Assembly (NCBI GenBank): GCA_018881555.1
Contig: JACAXG010000091.1
Coordinates: 3,196,194-3,260,193, forward strand
Length of the DNA: 64,000 bases
Direction of reading: 5' to 3'
From: Amblyornis subalaris
Taxonomy: Eukaryota > Chordata > Aves > Passeriformes > Ptilonorhynchidae
Both the position numbers and the translations under genes were made by a program. Below the pieces are notes generated by a model, which searched no databases, had not been told where the DNA came from, and saw only the letters and a list, made by a program, of their open reading frames with translations. Shown here one piece after another: positions 54,926-64,000 of this stretch. Position 1 is the stretch's first letter, and each line of letters starts with the position of its first letter.

Positions 54926-57900
54926 TGGCCCTGAATTCTCTTCCTTCTTCTTNCCTTCCTCCAGATCTCTCTCCTCAGCCTGGCTTTGTTGTAATTTGGT
55001 TTTTCCAGCCCAAACCAGACTCGTCACCCCCAAATGCAGCCGTGGCAGTGCCAAGGCTCTCCCAGCGCTAGGCCAACATTTCCCTGGGCTCTTGGTGCCT
55101 TCAGACCCTTTAAACAGTTCCCAGTGTGGTCACATGTGGNACCAAAGCCCCTCAAAAGGGTCAAAAACAATTCCCAGAGTCCAAGTTTGTCCCAAAGAAG
55201 CATCACTTAATATAAAACCTCCTTTGGAGCNGCAGAATTGGTGGTGAGCCCAGGTGAGGTTTGTGCTCAGCAGCTGCTGCCCANCCCTGAGTGAGTGTGA
55301 TTGAAGTGGAGTGGGGGGAAATGTCAAATCCATCGATTTTTTTTGGTCCCATCTCTTATTTTTTTTCTGGCTGCAGCAGCTTTAGGAGGAACCAGAAATA
55401 AGGCACAAAAAGCTGACAGGGCATCTTGGCCGCNGGCCTGACAGAGAACAAGAGCCAGTTGGCCCAGTAAGGGCAGCTGGAGACTGGGAATTGGCTGGAA
55501 AGAGCTGCTCCGGGGGCAGGGGCAGCCCAGGAGCTGGCTGTGATGCCTCCCTGTTCCTCAGTTTCCCCAGCAGGCAGAAAGGGAAGGGTGGCACAGGGCA
55601 TGTCCTGCTAAAAGCACCATGAATTCCCATTGCTCCAGACATACCCATCTTCCACCCTCACCCCGGGCAGTTTGCTTCCAAGTATTAAATCTCAACGTCC
55701 TGTAAAGCCAAAACTACAAAGGAGCCTCAGAAGCTGACCCTGGAGAGTTGGGAATCTGCCACCAGCAGAGCTGCTTTCCCGTAAGTGTCACAGGGATGTG
55801 ACTCGCAGTTCCGTATCCTGTTATCTCCCTGGGCATTCCTGGGCTCCTGCCCTCCCCAGCCCCAGTAGGGTCACGCCAAAACCAGCCCTGTTCCAGGAAG
55901 CTGGGGCNTGGGGAGGACCCAGCACCTTCAGGCAACCCCCTGGGACGTGGCTGGGCACGAACCACAGCTCCAAAAACACCACATCTGGGGACAACCAACC
56001 AAGAAATGGCTTCGTCCCTTTGCTCAGCTGCACTTCAGGGTGTCAGTGCCCCACTCCGTGGCCAAGATATCACCTGCCCCCACTCTTGGCACTATTTAGC
56101 ATCACCCAGGGAGCAGCTCTGAGCTCTGCCAGGCTCCTGTGGGTCCCAGTCTGTCCCACAGCTGCCAGCTCTGACAGCAGTAGAGGGTGTGCTGTACTGC
56201 ACCAATGTGTCCTGGCACAAACACCATCACCAGCCTTGGGACCCCCGTGGGGAGGAGACACTGGGCTGATGATGGTTCCCAGGGGGCTCCCAGCACATCC
56301 CTGCCCTGGACACACTGCAGGAACATCAGTGGCACCAGGGACGTGGTCCCACATGGCCCATCCACCCAAACCGTGATGCTTTGCTGGGCAGGAGTGTTGC
56401 CATCGCCGGTGAAGGGACACCCCAGCACAGGGGACACTGGANCCCCGTCCAAAATGCCCAGGGGAAAAGTATCCTCAGCTCATTTCCCCAGGGGACCAGC
56501 GCAGGGACAGCAAACACCCACCTCGATGCTCAGCCGTGACCCTTCACCCAGCTGGGGCCATCCCAGGAGACTGGAAAAGCTTTTCCTTAAAGCTCTCCCC
56601 ATTCCAGCCCCTCCGAGTGGGTGTCCCAAGCCCAGGGTGCCTTTATCCCCCTCACAGCCAGAGCAGGAGGTGGTGTGGTAATGTTGCCTGTGGCATTTGC
56701 TTGGCTACAAGCAAGGGAAAATATTAGGCAAACAAACACCATGGCAATCCAGATGCAAATAAATAAAACCCCAACCCCTTGTCCCGGCCGCAGAGAAGGC
56801 AGCAGCTCCCGGGGCGCCGGGTCTGGGCTCCCGGGTGGCCCCGCACCAGCTCCAGCCCCCAGATCCCACACCAAAGACAACTACTCTGTCTTGGAGGTCC
56901 CATCCTTTGGGAAGAAGCCAAAAAGTCGCTTCCCTTCATCANCCATCCCTGGTTCTTCCGCATGGCTCCATCCTGGACCTCAGCCTGGAGGAGCAGCCGT
57001 CACATCGGGAGGAGAAAGTTCCCATTCAATCTCCAGCTTGTTCTAGCCCAGGCTATTTTTAAGCTGTTCCTCCTGGTTTTGGGGTTCAGCAGCCAGTCAT
57101 GTTCCTGGCAGGTCAGGGCTGCTCTCAGGGCTCCNGGGGGAATTGCTGCAGGAGCTGGGCAGCAGCAGGGCGACTCCGTCACTTCCAGCTGGGAGAGCCC
57201 GGGGTTGTTCATCCCAGGGTCTGAGACAAACAGGGTGGAAAGGCTGAATGGAAGGAATTACATTGGCAACGGGCCAGGCTGGACACGCTGAGCTCAGGGG
57301 CGAGCTCCAGCACTGGGGAAACCGAGGCACGAAAGAAAAGTCAAAACCAGAGGCGGGGAGTGACCTCGGGTCCCGCAGCAGCNGGGCTGGTGGCCTGGGG
57401 TTCATCCCTGCTCCGTCCCCAGCTCCCCAAGGAAGCACCACTGCAGCACTCCTGCAGGTCCATGGCCATCCTTTGCTTTTTGTCCTCAGCACAGGCAGTG
57501 GTCCCNGAGGGGCTTCAAGCCAAAGCCCCGGAGATTTGAGCACTGAGCTGTCAGGACACATCACACGGACGCTGATAACACTGGGGGGACTCTGGCTTTG
57601 GTCCCAGGGCCAGCCCCAGGGGAAACCATCCCACANTGCTCAGCCCAGTTCTGTAGTAGGATTAATGTGCAGAGAGCGTGGGGTGCCAGGGAGCCTGTGC
57701 AGGACCCACAGAACCCACAGAAAAAAAAGAAAAAAAAAAAATTAAGCAACTGCTCCCAAAACCCACCCCACCTCCAGCCCCACCCCAGCTCCCTTGGGTA
57801 CCAGGAAGCACTAGGATGGGTGCCTTTGGCTCATTTTTTATCACGCTATTGCTCTTTTTTTTTTTAAATAAAGCAACAAAAAGCAGCCCCCTGCCAAAAC

Positions 57901-60730
57901 GCCCCAGGGTGTTACAGCCCCGGGGAGCACCCCCGCACCCATCACCTCGCTCGTTTCTAGCTGTGAGGGGCAAAAGCCGCACTGTCACCAGGCACGGGTC
58001 AAACCGTCCCCAGCACTTCATCTTCCCAACACCTCGGCAGGAGATTTACGGGCGGGATCGCTCCCTCCTGGCTGTACTGCAAGTGCGTGCCGGGAGCAGC
58101 GCCCTCGCCTCCACACAGACCTTAAATCTTAAGGAAGGGCTCTCCGGCCAAGCAGATTCATGGCTGTGACCCGCCTGGCTGCGGGGAGAGGAGGAGGAGG
58201 AGGAGGAGGAAGGGCTGCAAACCAGCTCAGGGCTCGGCAGCACCGGGGGCGGAGTGCAGTGACCGTCCCCAGCTCTGCTGGTTGTGCTCCCTGGGCTCGG
58301 AGGTGTCCCAGCAGCAAATCTGGAGCCTCACTGGCACTATTGGGGTGACCCCGGGCATGAGAGACCCTCTTAGAGCCCCCGGCAGGGTCTGCACCTCCCC
58401 GGGGCACCTCTCCCACACACAGCCTGTGGCCGTGGTTCCCCCAACCCGTTTTCCACGTTTGATCCATTTTTGGCCCAAACTAAGGTGTCCTGTGGCCATG
58501 CACCAGCTGAGAGGTCCCTTGGTGTGCGTGGGGGGGGGGAGTAACTGCAATTAGTGGGGCCCTTGGCCTCTCCAACCTCCACCCTCTGCTCCAAGGGGAT
58601 CCCCGGGGTCAGTCCTGGTCAGCCTGGACACGTTGGTGTTGGGAACAACCCTCCAGTTTTCTTTGCTGGTGTTTTTGATGAAATCCCCCTTCTGTTGGCA
58701 GGAATATCCTCCTGCAGTGGCCACTTCCTGGGGTGGGATACCCCGGAGGGTGACAAGAGCTGGNTATTTAATCAGTAGTGTGCCCAGCCTGTTCCTGAGC
58801 AGCACAGAAGGTACCACCAAGCACTGCCCTTCACAGGGCAAACAAATCCAATGTGACATCTCCAGGGCTTCCGNGATTGTTCCACTCCACAGCTCAGCAG
58901 CCAAGCAGTCAACAGAGGGATCCATCCAGGGTGTAAATTTTTACTTTCTCCTTTAATTTCTGTTTCTAACCCAGCCCCATCCCTGCCCAGTTTATTCCCA
59001 GCACACTGCGAGGACAGCACCCACAGCATCCATNTGCTGAAACCAGCACCGCAGAAATCCCACAAATACTCTGGAAACGGCGTCCACGGGCAGAGCTGAA
59101 GGTGAGGGATGCACAGATGCTGCTCTCCCTGGAGAAGGCACAGCTCTTCTCNCCCTGCCAGATTAATTAATCAAGCAGCTTTGTATTTTGAAATGATCCC
59201 TGTGTGACTCAGAAATGCCTCCCTGGAGGATGCTGCTGAGCTGGGAAGGAGGAGGATGGGGCAGGAGGACGATGCTGGTGCAGGCACATGGTCCAGGCAG
59301 GTTCCCCTGTGATCCAGCCACTTCCCACGGTCCGACTGAGCCTCAGCCAGAAAATGAAGGGGAAAAATTAAAACAAAAGCCCCATAGCTCCTGGTGCAGC
59401 TCCCTGTGGCATTTTGGGCTCCGATTTCTCNCTGCCAGTTTCCAAAGCCTGGCCCAGGGCCTGGCATCAGCTCTGGCTGCAGCTGGTTAAGCCCTAGTAA
59501 AAAGTTATTTTCAGACAAAAACAACCTCCTGGCACTTCCCCTGGGATGCTGCTCCGGGGCAGACCCCGATGGTGACTTNTTCTTGTTGCTGTTTATTGCG
59601 TTGAACCAGTGCCTAAATCATGTTGAGATTAAGCAGCCAAATAAATAGCTCAGCTTGGGCTGGTATCACTCCCAGATAATCCTTCGGGATGCAACCCCCA
59701 AACCGCAGCTGTCGGTCCCATCTCTGTTCCCTGCACAGGGGATGCTGTACCTGGCCTCTCTGGGAGGGTTGGCATTGGAANGAGACAGCTTTTCAGTGTA
59801 AAGCAGAAAAAAAAACCCCACTGTGGGGAGTTGCTTTTCGGGAAAAGAGGGGGCTGGGGTAGAAAAGGCAATTTCCAAATGATTTTGCTGGGATGTTTCG
59901 ATCTGGAGAAAGACATTGTTCCCAAAGTTTGCAAGGTCTAACGCTCTGCGTTCACTTCAGACCAGAGAGGGAGAAGCAGAGGCAGGGACAAAAACCCCCA
60001 AACATTTCATACAGATAAAACATATTTCAGCCATCCCAACAAGCCCTGGTTTGGGAAGGCAAAAGGCAAAGATCCCATCTAANCTGCCACTGCACATTTT
60101 GAAGCCTCCCGAGTCGCTGGAGAGCAGAGCTGTCCTCGTCCTATTGCTCCAACCCATCCTTCCACACTCCTGGCATCCCAGGGCTCCTCCTGCCCAAGAG
60201 AGAGCTGGAGGGAGTAGGAAGGGATGGNATGAACCCTCAGCTCCCTTTTCTCCAGGAATCCACCCCGGTGCCGAGGCTGCCTCCCCGGCCTCATCCTGTG
60301 CAGCTCCTGTTCTGCATCCAACAGGCACCTAGTAACACAACAGCCCCAAAGAGGACGTGGCAAAACCAGCAGACACTCACCCCTCTCTGCCCCTTCACAT
60401 CCTTTATCCCACCAAAAACCAGCACAAACAAACCCAGATGCACAGAGAGGCTCTCGGAATTGCTGCACCCCGGGTGCACAGCCGCATCTCGCTCGCTGCC
60501 TGCAGCTCCCTGGGCACCTTTTACATCCCTTCTCCCCATAAAAACCCCAAACCTTGAGCTTATCACCTCAACCTGTGAATGTTGAGCAGCTGGTTATGGA
60601 GCATCCCTTCTCCAGCAGAGCCTGGCTGGGGGCACAAGGTCTCGCAGACCCTCCGGACCCACCGTCGCAGGCGCTGCCCACCCCGAGCATCCCACGGGCA
60701 ACAGGAGGAGGTGAGGCAGGACCATGTGGC
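54926..60730. other. Intergenic interval between convergent EPB41 and TMEM200B
   Basis: The interval is GC-rich, about 5.8 kb, with no CR1 copies recognised. It includes poly-A/T runs near 57721-57740 and 57857-57867 and a (GGA)n run at 58187-58211. Open frames here have no splice sites or recognisable protein similarity. I found no RNA gene. Confidence 0.7.
58187..58211 (+). repeat. (GGA)n microsatellite
   Basis: The run consists of eight or so GGA units in a GC-rich stretch. Confidence 0.9.
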
Positions 60731-60742
60731 ATCCAGATAATA

Positions 60743-60748
60743 TTTAAT
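60743..60748 (-). terminator. TMEM200B: Possible TMEM200B poly(A) signal (ATTAAA on the minus strand)
   Basis: The plus-strand tttaat is ATTAAA on the minus strand, about 435 nt past the TMEM200B stop codon. It is a common variant signal. No minus-strand AATAAA was seen closer. Confidence 0.4.
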
Positions 60749-61180
60749 AGCCCCGTTGGGCTTACGTGCTCTGGTCAAGCAAATTTTCTGGTGGGTTGAG
60801 ACTGGACAAGGGGACATCACCCCCCAAAGCATCCCCCCCACCCCGACCCCGCTGAAATAAAGTGCTGCNGGGGCTGGTGGGGCTTCACCCGCCCCCACGT
60901 CCCCATCCCGCAATTTGTGTGGGGTCTCAAAGCGAGGACTCCTCCCAGAAAGCCACCAGGAGAAGGGCTTGTAAGGCCAAGGGCATCCACCAGGAAGGAC
61001 ACCCCAACCTAGGAGAGTCCTCCCCCAGGAGCAGAGGGTCAGGACCTTCCTCTTGGCATCGGCTTAAAAACGCTGCCCCCAAACCCCTCCTGGATGTGGG
61101 GTTTTGGGGTCGCTGGTGGGTGCTGGGGGCCAGGATGAGGGACCGGGGTGTTGTCACGGTCCCCAGGGGCGTTGGGGCCG

Positions 61181-64000
<2,820 letters not shown>

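Noticed and set aside
56187..56681. Open frames of 100-190 codons in the 55.7-57.7 kb GC-rich interval on both strands
   Set aside because: They overlap in several frames at once, lack splice signals and similarity, and fit the long stop-free stretches expected at high GC.

Overview
The window is a piece of a bird genome, most likely a songbird (passerine). It carries many CR1 LINE 3' ends in both orientations. At about 19.95 kb it also has a tRNA-Ile-headed, CR1-tailed SINE of the kind described in the zebra finch lineage. Isolated single N bases are scattered throughout, as in a draft or masked assembly.

From the left edge to about 54.9 kb, the plus strand is one gene: EPB41, erythrocyte membrane protein band 4.1 (protein 4.1R). 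I placed 19 coding exons by splice sites, reading phase and protein similarity. They are numbered as in mammals (2, 4-21). Joined without optional exons they encode 865 residues, close to the 864 of the human long form. Domain order is: acidic headpiece (exons 2 and 4), FERM domain from the second start codon Met211 (exons 4-11), FERM-adjacent region (exon 12), variable U2 region (exons 13-15), spectrin-actin binding domain (exons 16-17) and C-terminal domain (exons 18-21). Several regulatory arrangements known from mammals are visible: the 17-nt tandem acceptors around the first AUG, the 57/42/63-nt exons 14/15/16, and three UGCAUG sites after exon 16. The 3' UTR is about 3.5 kb, has its own intron just after the stop codon, and holds several poly(A) signals.

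Beyond the canonical exons there is further coding-like sequence. Three tandem phase-1/phase-1 exons lie between exons 12 and 13, share a beginning, and look like duplicates of one another. The 14.3-kb intron 17 holds a 12-codon microexon candidate, a 42-codon terminal exon candidate, an 83-codon terminal exon candidate ending in a hydrophobic C-terminal segment (a possible tail-anchored 4.1R), a weaker terminal candidate near 41.7 kb, and a 154-codon acidic cassette. Mammalian EPB41 has alternative exons called 17a and 17b in this interval; some candidates may correspond to them.

From 54.9 to about 60.7 kb I see no gene. At 61.18-62.48 kb the minus strand carries TMEM200B, a two-pass membrane protein, in one GC- and CpG-rich coding exon with a splice acceptor just before its start codon. 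EPB41 and TMEM200B are convergent neighbours, as on human 1p35. The remaining 1.5 kb is upstream intron of TMEM200B.
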